A stretch of DNA of 64,000 bases from DATGKG01 sp963851325. Lineage in GTDB: Bacteria; Desulfobacterota; Binatia; Binatales; Binataceae. Position 1 is the first letter of the stretch; every line of letters begins with the position of its first letter. Location: NCBI GenBank assembly GCA_963851325.1, contig CAWKOR010000002.1:558001-622000 (forward strand), given 5' to 3'. Shown here one piece after another: positions 1 to 7,317 of this stretch. Below the pieces are notes generated by a model. It saw nothing but the letters and a program-made list of their open reading frames with translations, did not search any database and was not told the DNA's origin. A program made the position numbers and the translations under genes.

Positions 1-379
1 CGACGCCCTCGCGACCGACTTCACCCTGCGCGCGCTCGTGGTCGGCGTCGTAACCCATCAGCGTCGGCATATCGAATGCGGTCGAGAGCCCGTCCTGTCC
101 CTGCTTGAGCAGGAAGTGGAAGCGCTGGTTGGTGTCCTCGGCGAGGCCGAAGCCGGCGAACTGGCGCATGGTCCACAGCCGGCCGCGATACATCGAGCCA
201 TAAGGGCCGCGGGTGTAGGGATACTCGCCGGGATTGCCGAGCTTCTCGCCGTAGCTGCCGCTCAGGTCGTCGGGCGTGTAAAGCGGATCGATCTCCATGT
301 CGGAAACTGTGGAGAAGCGGATCGGCCGCTCCTTCGCGTCTTTGTATGCGCCATTTTGCCAATCTTGTTTGTTGGACAT
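1..379 (-). CDS. Methylmalonyl-CoA mutase large subunit, N-terminal part (runs off the window)
   Basis: The first 126 codons of a gene that continues beyond the left edge. The visible part carries the conserved N-terminal pattern of the catalytic subunit of B12-dependent methylmalonyl-CoA mutases, including TRGPYGSMYRGRLWTMRQFA, a LLKQGQDGLSTAFDMPT segment and MGYDADH. The enzyme interconverts methylmalonyl-CoA and succinyl-CoA in propionate and odd-chain or branched-chain catabolism. The ATG at 379 has an AGGAAA Shine-Dalgarno-like stretch and lies 5 bases after the stop of the acyl-CoA dehydrogenase, so the two are probably co-transcribed. The B12-binding C-terminal domain is outside the window, so whether it is fused cannot be seen. 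Confidence 0.88.
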   Translation of the reverse strand, partial: MSNKQDWQNGAYKDAKERPIRFSTVSDMEIDPLYTPDDLSGSYGEKLGNPGEYPYTRGPYGSMYRGRLWTMRQFAGFGLAEDTNQRFHFLLKQGQDGLSTAFDMPTLMGYDADHERAQGEVGREGV

Positions 380-384
380 TTTCC

Positions 385-1530
385 TCAGTGAGCCCCGAGC
401 GTCTGGGTCGCGATGACGAGACGCTGAATCTCGGAAGTGCCTTCGTAAATTTCAGTGATCTTGGCGTCGCGGAAATACCGCTCGACCTGGAATTCCTTGG
501 TGTAACCGTAGCCGCCATGAATCTGGACCGCCTCGATCGCGGCGCTCATCGCGGCCTCGGCGGCAAACAGCTTCGCCATCGCGGATTCGCGCGTGCATGG
601 CAGGCCCGCATCCTTCAATGACGCGGCGCGAAGATTGAGCAGGCGCGCGGCATCGATCTCGACCGCCATGTCGGCGAGCTTCCACTGGATCGCCTGGTAC
701 TGCGCGATCGGCTTGCCGAAGGTCTGGCGATCCTTCGCGTACTTCAGCGAATCCTCGAGCGCCGCGCGACCGATGCCGACCGCCTGCGCCGCGATTCCGA
801 TGCGGCCGCCGTCGAGCGTCTTCATCGCGACCTTGAAGCCCTCGTCTTCCTTGGTGAGGAGATTCTCGCGCGGCACCTTCATATCGGTGAAGCTGAGCTG
901 CGCGCTGTGCGCACCATGAATCCCCATCTTGTCTTCGACGCGAGTCACCGCCCATCCAGGCGTCGAGGTCTCGACCGCGAACGCAGCAATACCTTTGTTG
1001 CCCTTCGAAGCATCGGTCATCGCGAACACGATCGCCACGCCGCTCTGGGGCGAGTTGGTGATGAAATTCTTGGTCCCGTTGATAACGTAGTAGTCGCCCT
1101 CGCGCACCGCCTTGGTCTTCTGCCCGGCGGCATCGGATCCGGCCTGCGGCTCGGTGAGCGCGAAGCATCCAATCCATTCGCCGGTCGCCATCTTCGGCAG
1201 AAAGTGCTCGCGCTGGCGATCATTGCCGAGCCCGAGGATCGGCCACGACGCGAGCGACGAATGCGCCGACACGATCACCGCGGTTGAGGCGCATTCGACG
1301 GCGAGCTCCTCGACCACCAGCGCATACGCGACGTGGTCCAGTCCGGCGCCGCCGTACTTCTCGGGAATGAAGATGCCAAGCATCCCGAGCTTGCCGAGGT
1401 CGGCCATCGTCGCGGCGGGATAGCGATGGGTCCGGTCCGTTTCGACGCCGGCCTGGTCGAGTTTGTCGCGCGCATAGCGTCGCGCGGTATCGCGCGCGCC
1501 GCGTTGAGCTTCTGTGAGTTCGAGGTCCAT
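385..1530 (-). CDS. Acyl-CoA dehydrogenase, short/medium-chain type
   Basis: 381 residues, the usual length for the family. It oxidises acyl-CoA to trans-2-enoyl-CoA with FAD, passing electrons to electron-transfer flavoprotein in the cytoplasm. Visible signatures are ALTEPQAGSDAAG (about residues 123-135, FAD/substrate region), the KDRQTFGKPIAQYQAIQ helix, QIHGGYGYTKEFQVER and YEGTSEIQRLVI near the C-terminus. The Glu in the last motif is at the catalytic-base position of short-chain and butyryl-CoA dehydrogenases. It is the first gene of a pair with methylmalonyl-CoA mutase, and a palindrome resembling a TetR-family operator lies just upstream. Substrate chain length cannot be settled from sequence; isovaleryl or butyryl types are possible. 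Confidence 0.93.
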   Translation of the reverse strand: MDLELTEAQRGARDTARRYARDKLDQAGVETDRTHRYPAATMADLGKLGMLGIFIPEKYGGAGLDHVAYALVVEELAVECASTAVIVSAHSSLASWPILGLGNDRQREHFLPKMATGEWIGCFALTEPQAGSDAAGQKTKAVREGDYYVINGTKNFITNSPQSGVAIVFAMTDASKGNKGIAAFAVETSTPGWAVTRVEDKMGIHGAHSAQLSFTDMKVPRENLLTKEDEGFKVAMKTLDGGRIGIAAQAVGIGRAALEDSLKYAKDRQTFGKPIAQYQAIQWKLADMAVEIDAARLLNLRAASLKDAGLPCTRESAMAKLFAAEAAMSAAIEAVQIHGGYGYTKEFQVERYFRDAKITEIYEGTSEIQRLVIATQTLGAH

Positions 1531-1558
1531 TTAATTCCGCAGCTACAGTTCTAGCTTA

Positions 1559-1574
1559 GACCGACCATTCGGTC
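1559..1574. promoter_or_regulatory. Palindromic operator-like site, TetR-family style
   Basis: GACCGA-CCAT-TCGGTC is a perfect 6-bp inverted repeat with a 4-base spacer, about 30 bases upstream of the acyl-CoA dehydrogenase start. Palindromes of the ACCGA/TCGGT type are typical targets of TetR-family repressors of acyl-CoA and fatty-acid catabolism, which respond to acyl-CoA thioesters. That this site is bound is inference; no TetR gene is in the window. Confidence 0.55.
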
Positions 1575-1581
1575 GATAGAA

Positions 1582-1608
1582 ATGGCTTTCGACATCGTCG
1601 AAAGCCAT
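1582..1608. repeat. Intergenic palindrome with a CATCCTGAGCGCAGCGAAG tail
   Basis: A perfect 12-bp inverted repeat (ATGGCTTTCGAC / GTCGAAAGCCAT) around a 3-base loop. It is followed directly by CATCCTGAGCGCAGCGAAG, a string resembling dispersed intergenic repeats I recall from several bacterial phyla. It sits between the divergent acyl-CoA dehydrogenase and HigB genes. Neither arm is followed by a T-run, so it is not an obvious intrinsic terminator. Copy number in the genome cannot be seen here. Confidence 0.5.
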
Positions 1609-1693
1609 CCTGAGCGCAGCGAAGTATCTCGACTGCGGTCAACGCTCATTCCCCGATTGTTCCCACGGCGGGAACAATGTTAGATTGAGTGTT

Positions 1694-2017
1694 GTGAGGG
1701 TAATCGCGCGACCAATCCTCATTAGGTTTGTTGAATCGATACAAGGTAGTCCGTCGCAGAAAGCCTTAAAAGCCGCGCTCGATGCCTGGTTTCGCGAAGC
1801 GGGGCATGCCACTTGGCGCAATCCTGCTGAAGTCAAAAGGAGCTTCGGTAGTGCGAGCATCATCGGGTCGGATCGAGTGGTTTTCAATATCAAAGGCAAT
1901 GACTACCGTCTCGTAGCCGCAGTCGACTATCGGCGCCAGATCGTATTTATCAAATGGATCGGTACGCACCGCGATTACGATAAAATCGACGTAAGGACAA
2001 TTCGATATGGAGATTAA
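1694..2017 (+). CDS. higB: HigB-type toxin, mRNA interferase
   Basis: 107 residues from a GTG start that gives the family's normal beginning MRVIARP. A TTG three codons upstream is also open but less likely. The protein matches HigB toxins of the RelE/ParE superfamily along its length: WFREA near the N-terminus, the KRSFGSASIIGSDRVVFNIKGN core, and WIGTHRDYDKID at the C-terminus. Such toxins cleave mRNA on the ribosome. The gene overlaps its antitoxin by 11 bases in the toxin-first order characteristic of higBA. It looks complete. Confidence 0.88.
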   Translation: MRVIARPILIRFVESIQGSPSQKALKAALDAWFREAGHATWRNPAEVKRSFGSASIIGSDRVVFNIKGNDYRLVAAVDYRRQIVFIKWIGTHRDYDKIDVRTIRYGD

Positions 2018-2384
2018 GCCGATTCGGACCAAGGCCGACTACGAGCGAACCCTGCAAGAAATCGAATTGCTCTGGGGCACACGCGAAGGCACCTCCGAAG
2101 GTGACCGACTCGACGTACTTGCCACGTTGGTCGCTGCCTACGAGGAAAAGCACTTCCCGATGGATTCGCCCGAGCCAATCGAAGCTATCCGTTTTCGCCT
2201 CGAGCAGCAGGGCCTCGATTCCCGCGCGCTGATCGGAATCGTCGGGAGTCGCAGCCGCGTGTATGAGGTGATGCAAGGCAAGCGAGCGCTTTCGCTCGAG
2301 ATGATCAGGCGTCTACATCAGCGCTTTGGCATCCCTGCCGATGTTTTGATCCAGCCAACTACCAAGCGCCGACGCGCTGCGTAG
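2007..2384 (+). CDS. higA: HigA-type antitoxin, XRE helix-turn-helix
   Basis: 125 residues. The N-terminal half (IRTKADYERTLQEIELLW, then DRLDVLATLVAAYEEKHFP) is the helical domain typical of HigA. The C-terminal half carries an XRE HTH (about residues 65-110, with SRSRVYEVMQGKRALSLEMI). It neutralises the upstream toxin and usually represses the operon by binding its promoter. The ATG overlaps the toxin's end, with AAGGA about 11 bases upstream, so translation is probably coupled. Confidence 0.9.
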   Translation: MEIKPIRTKADYERTLQEIELLWGTREGTSEGDRLDVLATLVAAYEEKHFPMDSPEPIEAIRFRLEQQGLDSRALIGIVGSRSRVYEVMQGKRALSLEMIRRLHQRFGIPADVLIQPTTKRRRAA

Positions 2385-2389
2385 AGTAA

Positions 2390-3169
2390 CTACTTATGCC
2401 GCCACGCAGGCGGGCGCTTGGCGACGAAGGCCTCGGTGCCCTCGATGCGGTCCTCGCTCGCGAACGCGATGCCGAAAGACTCCTGCTCGAAGCGCAAACC
2501 AGCGTCCTCTTCCATCGTGAATGATGCGCGCAGCGCGGCCTTGGCCTGACGCAGCGCGACCGAAGATTTGGATGCGATTTTCTCCGCCAGTTTGCGCGTC
2601 TCGGGCATCAGCTGATCAGGTGCGACGACGTAGTTCACCAGACCCAGCTCCAGCGCGGCTTTTGCATCGATCATGTCGCCGGTCAGGATGAGCTCGCGCG
2701 CCTTCGCCTGCCCGATCCGATGCGGCAGGCGCTGGGTGCCGCCGAAGCCGGGAATCAGGCCGAGGTTGATTTCCGGCTGACCGAAGCGCGCCTTCTCGCT
2801 CGCGATGATGATGTCGCAGGCCATCGCTAGTTCGACGCCGCCGCCGAGCGCGAAGCCATTGACCGCGGCGATGACCGGAATCGGCAGGTCCTCGAAGGTG
2901 CCCATCACGCGATGGCCAAGGCGGGTAAATTCGAGGCCATCGACGGTGCTCATCTTGGACATCGCGGCGATATCTGCGCCGGCGACGAATGCGCGATCGC
3001 CCGCGCCGGTCACGATCAGAACGCGGACCGAAGTATCGTGGCGAACCTCGCGCAGGACTTGCGCGATCTGTTCGAGGACCGATTTGTTCAGGGCATTCAG
3101 GGCGGCCGGCCGGTTGACCGTCAGCGTCGCAATCGCAGCTTTTTCAAAAATGATGTCAGTCAATTCCAT
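2390..3169 (-). CDS. Enoyl-CoA hydratase/isomerase family protein
   Basis: 259 residues of the crotonase fold, catalysing hydration of 2-enoyl-CoA in beta-oxidation or a related step. Visible motifs are the N-terminal LTVNRPAALNALN, the oxyanion-hole segments AFVAGADIAAM and NGFALGGGVELAMACDIIIAS, and FGQPEINLGLIPGFGGTQRL, with Glu residues at the positions used in 2-enoyl-CoA hydratase. I start at the ATG at 3169 because GAGG lies 8 bases upstream; a TTG at 3202 would add 11 residues with no good ribosome site. It fits the acyl-CoA theme but is separated from the dehydrogenase by the higBA pair. Confidence 0.93.
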   Translation of the reverse strand: MELTDIIFEKAAIATLTVNRPAALNALNKSVLEQIAQVLREVRHDTSVRVLIVTGAGDRAFVAGADIAAMSKMSTVDGLEFTRLGHRVMGTFEDLPIPVIAAVNGFALGGGVELAMACDIIIASEKARFGQPEINLGLIPGFGGTQRLPHRIGQAKARELILTGDMIDAKAALELGLVNYVVAPDQLMPETRKLAEKIASKSSVALRQAKAALRASFTMEEDAGLRFEQESFGIAFASEDRIEGTEAFVAKRPPAWRHK

Positions 3170-3293
3170 CGGATGGACCTCGTGATGGTTTTGAGATTCC
3201 AAGGTACCGGAAGAATTATCAACGATCTCGGCACGGCGCGATACGTGCCGTAGTTGTTTGACGTGGTCACGAGCTATCGAATATCGTGACTAC

Positions 3294-3578
3294 ATGAACC
3301 CTGGCAATATAATCGGAGTACGCGAATTTCGTGCGCACCTGAGCGCCTATCTGCGGCGTGTCGCGCGTGGAGAAAGCGTCATCGTGGGAGATCGGCGGCG
3401 AAAACCGATTGCCCGTCTGGTTCCAATTCGGCGCGCGGCAGAAGACGAATGGCTCGAACAGTTGGTGGCGCGTGGGGCCGTCACAGCAGCCACCGAGCCA
3501 TTTGTGTTCCCAAAATCGATTCGCCTTAAAGGCAAAGGAAAACTGGCTGCTGAGATCGTGCTGGAAGATCGGCGTTGA
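3294..3578 (+). CDS. Phd/YefM-family antitoxin
   Basis: 94 residues from the ATG at 3294. The N-terminus (IIGVREFRAHLSAYLRRVA, then GESVIVGDRRRKPIARLVP) is the conserved dimerising DNA-binding domain of Phd/YefM antitoxins. The C-terminal tail is basic and extended, as expected for the toxin-binding arm. Its stop overlaps the start of a PIN-domain toxin. Phd-type antitoxins pair commonly with VapC toxins, so this is best read as a vapBC-like module. Confidence 0.85.
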   Translation: MNPGNIIGVREFRAHLSAYLRRVARGESVIVGDRRRKPIARLVPIRRAAEDEWLEQLVARGAVTAATEPFVFPKSIRLKGKGKLAAEIVLEDRR

Positions 3579-3994
3579 TCGTTTACCTGGATACCAGCGC
3601 ACTAGTTAAGCTTTACGTACCTGAACCGGGACAGGAGGTCGTGCTCGAACGCATTCGTTCTGCAGATCGAGTTGCGACCGCGCTTATTACGTATGTTGAA
3701 ATGTGTGCTGCGCTCGCGCGTCTCGAAAAAGAACGCCGAATCAGCCCATCGGCCTTCAACAAACTCACCGATCAGCTCGACGCAAACTGGGCGGGTTACT
3801 GGACGGTCGAATTGACCCGCTCGCTCGTCCGTAGAGCCGCTATGCTCACGCGCCGTCACAGTTTGCGCGGCTACGATGCCGTTCAACTAGCGTCCGCGCT
3901 TGAGCTTCGAGGCGACCAAGGCCGAGTGGACTTTCTTTCCTTCGATCTACGACTTAACACCGCCGCGCGGCGGGAGAAGCTTTCGGTTCCCTGA
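3575..3994 (+). CDS. vapC: VapC-type PIN-domain toxin ribonuclease
   Basis: 139 residues. PIN-domain acidic residues are visible: Asp in YLDTSALVKLY (residue 6), Glu in ITYVEMCAALARLE, Asp in LRGYDAVQLA, and Asp in FLSFDLRL. These coordinate Mg2+ in a tRNA- or rRNA-cleaving toxin. The start is a TTG that overlaps the antitoxin stop (TTGA), consistent with coupled translation. It ends one base before the convergent fructose-bisphosphatase gene. Confidence 0.87.
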   Translation: MIVYLDTSALVKLYVPEPGQEVVLERIRSADRVATALITYVEMCAALARLEKERRISPSAFNKLTDQLDANWAGYWTVELTRSLVRRAAMLTRRHSLRGYDAVQLASALELRGDQGRVDFLSFDLRLNTAARREKLSVP

Positions 3995-3995
3995 T

Positions 3996-4949
3996 CTAAT
4001 ATTCCGGTTTGAAGTCGAAGTGGTGGATCGATTCGATGAAGCGCACCGTGCGCGTCTTCGAGCGCATCACGACGCTGTTGGTCATCGCGCCGCCGGAGAA
4101 GAATCGCACCCCGTGCAGATAGTCGCCGGTCGTCACGCCGGTCGCCGCGAACATCACGTTGTCGCCCGACATTTCCTGCAGCGTATAGCGATGCTTCAAG
4201 TCGAGGATGCCGGCCGCGAGGCATTCCTCAGCCTCGGCCTCGTTGCGCGGCATGAAGCGTACATGCATCTCGCCGCCCGCGGAACGAATCGCGGCCGCGG
4301 CGAGGACGCCCTGATGCGCACCGCCGACGCCCAGCAGCATGTCGATTTCGCTTTCGGGGCGGGTGGTGGCGATCGCGGCTGAAAGATCGCCGGCGGAGAG
4401 CAGCTTGATTCCCGCGCCGGCCTTGCGAACCTCGGCGATCAATTTTTCATGGCGCGGGCGATCGAGGATCGCGACCCGCAAATCCTCGACGTAGACTTTT
4501 TTCGCCTCCGCCAGCGCCTTCAGGTTGTCGGCCGGCGAGCGATCGAGATCGATCACGCCGACGCCATATGGGCCGGTCGCGATTTTGTCCATATAGGTAT
4601 CGGGGCAGCGCAGGATCTTGCCGCGCTCCGAAAGCGCGATGCACGAAACCGCGTTGGGTCCGCCGGTCGCGCAGATGAATGCGCCTTCGAGTGCGTCGAG
4701 CGCCACATCGACTTCGGGACCCGCGCCGACGCCCACCATCTCGCCATTGTAAAGCACGTCCACTTCGGCCTGGTCGCCTTCGCCGATGACGATCTTACCA
4801 TCCATGTTGATCGAGTTGAGCGCCTTGCGCATCGCATCGCAGGCCGCGCGATCCGCCATCCGCTCGTCGCCCTTTCCGATGAAGCGGGCGGCCGCGAGCG
4901 CGGCGGCTTCGGTCGCGCGTGCAACTTCGAGGGCCAGGTTGCGATCCAT
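3996..4949 (-). CDS. glpX: Fructose-1,6-bisphosphatase class II (GlpX)
   Basis: 317 residues, typical for GlpX. It hydrolyses fructose 1,6-bisphosphate to fructose 6-phosphate in gluconeogenesis and is metal dependent. Recognisable segments are the N-terminal RATEAAALAAARFIGKGD, the metal-site IVIGEGDQAEVDVLYNGE, DPLE-like VDVALDALEG, MDKIATGP, and the GVGGAHQGVLAAAAI and MSGDNVMFAATGVTTGD motifs. It lies 35 bases downstream of apgM and may be the last gene of the alaC-hom-thrC-apgM run. Confidence 0.93.
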   Translation of the reverse strand: MDRNLALEVARATEAAALAAARFIGKGDERMADRAACDAMRKALNSINMDGKIVIGEGDQAEVDVLYNGEMVGVGAGPEVDVALDALEGAFICATGGPNAVSCIALSERGKILRCPDTYMDKIATGPYGVGVIDLDRSPADNLKALAEAKKVYVEDLRVAILDRPRHEKLIAEVRKAGAGIKLLSAGDLSAAIATTRPESEIDMLLGVGGAHQGVLAAAAIRSAGGEMHVRFMPRNEAEAEECLAAGILDLKHRYTLQEMSGDNVMFAATGVTTGDYLHGVRFFSGGAMTNSVVMRSKTRTVRFIESIHHFDFKPEY

Positions 4950-4984
4950 CTAAAACTCCCGCTACTACTCCCGCGAATGCTCGG

Positions 4985-6211
4985 TCAGTCCGCTTCGATT
5001 GCGCCGCCACGATCCAGGAGCGTTTCAATCAGCCGGTAACCGTCGTTGAGCGAAATGCCCGACGCCTTCGCGTCGGCCTCGGTATAGCGCCGCGGCGTGC
5101 CGCTCACGTTTCCAAAGGTCCGATTCGATAGTATCGCAAACGGAACCGCCTCGCTCGAATGGGTTTTGATCTTGCTCGGCGTCGCGTGGTCGGGCTGCAC
5201 CAGGAGCCGGAACTCGCCCATCTTGCGAAGCCCTTCCAGCATCGGACCAAGGATCAACTCGTCGATCCGTTCGATGGCTTGCTTTTTCAAATCGGCGCGG
5301 CCCATATGGCCGGCTTCGTCCGGCGCCTCGATGTGCAGCAGCAGGAAATCCTTGTGCTCCAGCGACTCGAGGCCGTAGCGACCCTTCGCTCCGTAGTCGG
5401 TATCGAGATAACCGGTGGCCCCCGGCACCGTGATCACTTCGAGGCCCGCGAGGCGTCCCACCCCGTTGACGAGGTCGACCGCGGATATCACCGAACCCTC
5501 GAGGCCGAAGCGTTTCTTGAGCGTGGGCACCGCGGGACGCGTTCCCTGTCCCCAGAACCACGCGCTGGTCGCCTCGGTCTTGCCGTCGGCGCGGCGCTTC
5601 TGATTGACCGGATGATCGCGCAGAATCTCCTGCGATTTTTTCATGATGGTGAGCAGGCGCTCGGCGCCCTCGCCCTCCGGCATGTGCCCCTCGATGCTTT
5701 TGCCGGTGATGTCGTGGGGCGGCGTGAGCCGGGTCGCGCGCGGACCCTTGCGCCACATCATCAGGTGCCGATAGCTGACGCCGTTGAAAAATTCGATGCC
5801 GTCGCGCGCGAGTTGCTCGCGCAGATCCGCGACGATGAGGGCGGCTTCCTCGCTGGTGATGTGGCCCGAGGTGAAGTCGTTCATCAAGGTCGCCCCGCCC
5901 TCGCTTTTGAGCGAGACAAGGTTCATTCGGAAAACCACGTCGTCGGGACCCATCTCGATGCCCATGCTGGCGGCTTCGATCGGCGCGCGCCCGGTATGAT
6001 AGCGCTTGGGATCGTAACCCATCATCGACATGGTGCCAACGTCGCTGCCGGGCGGCATGCCCTCAGGAATCGTAAGCGTGAGACCCAGGGTGCCGCGCGT
6101 CGCGATCAGATCCATATTGGGTTTGTGCGCGGCCTCCAGCGGGGTCTTGCCGCCCAGCTCGTCGCACGGCCAGTCGGCCATCCCATCGCCATGGATGATG
6201 ACGTACTTCAT
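4985..6211 (-). CDS. apgM: 2,3-bisphosphoglycerate-independent phosphoglycerate mutase, archaeal (ApgM) type
   Basis: 408 residues, alkaline-phosphatase superfamily. It converts 3- to 2-phosphoglycerate without the bisphosphate cofactor. Visible are the N-terminal metal site VIIHGDGMADWP, the Ser-containing segment PPGSDVGTMSMMGYDP, DLVNGVGRLAGL, LLLHIEAPDEAGHMG and the C-terminal QPDHATPSKIKTHSSEAVPFAI with the metal-binding Asp/His. The start ATG overlaps the thrC stop by 4 bases (ATGA). This small ApgM form, next to threonine biosynthesis genes, is also found in deltaproteobacteria, where a homoserine-kinase role has been suggested for some members; that alternative cannot be excluded here. 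Confidence 0.92.
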   Translation of the reverse strand: MKYVIIHGDGMADWPCDELGGKTPLEAAHKPNMDLIATRGTLGLTLTIPEGMPPGSDVGTMSMMGYDPKRYHTGRAPIEAASMGIEMGPDDVVFRMNLVSLKSEGGATLMNDFTSGHITSEEAALIVADLREQLARDGIEFFNGVSYRHLMMWRKGPRATRLTPPHDITGKSIEGHMPEGEGAERLLTIMKKSQEILRDHPVNQKRRADGKTEATSAWFWGQGTRPAVPTLKKRFGLEGSVISAVDLVNGVGRLAGLEVITVPGATGYLDTDYGAKGRYGLESLEHKDFLLLHIEAPDEAGHMGRADLKKQAIERIDELILGPMLEGLRKMGEFRLLVQPDHATPSKIKTHSSEAVPFAILSNRTFGNVSGTPRRYTEADAKASGISLNDGYRLIETLLDRGGAIEAD

Positions 6212-7314
6212 TCGTTCTCCATGATCTTGAGAACCTTATTTATATCCGGCTCGACCACGATAGTGTTACTGAGATTTTTCAGCGCGGTATCGGGGTCTTT
6301 AAGTCCATGGCCAGTGAGCGTGCAGACGACCACCGAACCCGGCCTGATGCCGCCGGTCGCTCCATACTTGAGAAGGCCCGCCACTGAAGCCGCCGAGGCG
6401 GGCTCGGCGAAAACACCGGCTGCCGCAATGAGGCGGTAGGCCGCGAGGATCTCGGCGTCGGTGACCATATCGATGATGCCGCCGGATTCGTCGCGCGCGG
6501 CAACCGCCTGTTTCCAGCTCGCCGGATTGCCAATCTTGATCGCGGTCGCGACGGTCTTCGGATCGTCGATCGGCTGGCCGATGACGATCGGGGCCGACTC
6601 CGCCGCCTGATACCCCATCATCTTGGGAAGGCTCTGCGAGAGCCCGCGTTCCTTGTATTCGCAGTATCCCGCCCAGTAGGCCGTGATGTTGCCGGCGTTG
6701 CCGACCGGCAGAAAATGATGCGTCGGCGCATCGCCAAGCTGATCGCAGATTTCAAACGCACCGGTCTTCTGACCCGCGATGCGATCGGGATTGACGCTAT
6801 TGACCAGCCGAATCCGCTGCGGGTCGCGCTCGGCGACATCGCGCACGACCTTCAGGCAAATGTCGAAGTTGCCAATCACCTCGAGCACCCGCGCGCCATG
6901 CATCACGCTTTGCGACAGCTTGCCCACGGCGACCGATCCCTTGGGTATCAGCACGAATGCCTTCAGGCTCGCGCGCGCCGCATACGCCGCCGCCGAGGCC
7001 GCCGTATTCCCGGTCGAGGCGCACACCACGGTCCGCGCGCCCTCGCCCAGCGCCTTGGAGATCGCGACCGTCATCCCGCGATCCTTAAAGGAGCCGGTCG
7101 GGTTGAGGCCGTCGTACTTCAAGTAGACCTTTATGTTTCGCCCGAGCCGCTCGCCCAGTGGAATGCTCTCGATGAGCGGGGTGTTACCCTCGTTGAGCGT
7201 CACCACTGGAGTCTTGCTGGTGACCGGAAGGAAGCGCCGATAATGTTCGATGAGCCCGGGCCATCGCGTGAGCCGCGCGGGAATGCCGTTGGATGTCTTC
7301 TTTTGCGCGGCCAT
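6208..7314 (-). CDS. thrC: Threonine synthase
   Basis: 368 residues, PLP-dependent fold type II. It converts O-phosphohomoserine to threonine. The PLP lysine lies in GLNPTGSFKDRGMTVAIS, preceded by the substrate motif NEGNTPLIES. The phosphate-binding STGNTAASAAAYAAR segment and the LPVGNAGNITAYW glycine loop are clear. It is 3 bases downstream of hom and overlaps apgM by 4, forming a tight operon. A separate thrB (homoserine kinase) is not seen in the window. Confidence 0.94.
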   Translation of the reverse strand: MAAQKKTSNGIPARLTRWPGLIEHYRRFLPVTSKTPVVTLNEGNTPLIESIPLGERLGRNIKVYLKYDGLNPTGSFKDRGMTVAISKALGEGARTVVCASTGNTAASAAAYAARASLKAFVLIPKGSVAVGKLSQSVMHGARVLEVIGNFDICLKVVRDVAERDPQRIRLVNSVNPDRIAGQKTGAFEICDQLGDAPTHHFLPVGNAGNITAYWAGYCEYKERGLSQSLPKMMGYQAAESAPIVIGQPIDDPKTVATAIKIGNPASWKQAVAARDESGGIIDMVTDAEILAAYRLIAAAGVFAEPASAASVAGLLKYGATGGIRPGSVVVCTLTGHGLKDPDTALKNLSNTIVVEPDINKVLKIMENE

Positions 7315-7317
7315 CGA

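Noticed and set aside
5159..6439. 426-codon open frame on the plus strand
   Set aside because: Antisense to apgM and thrC, which have unmistakable motifs; the product is unlike any protein.
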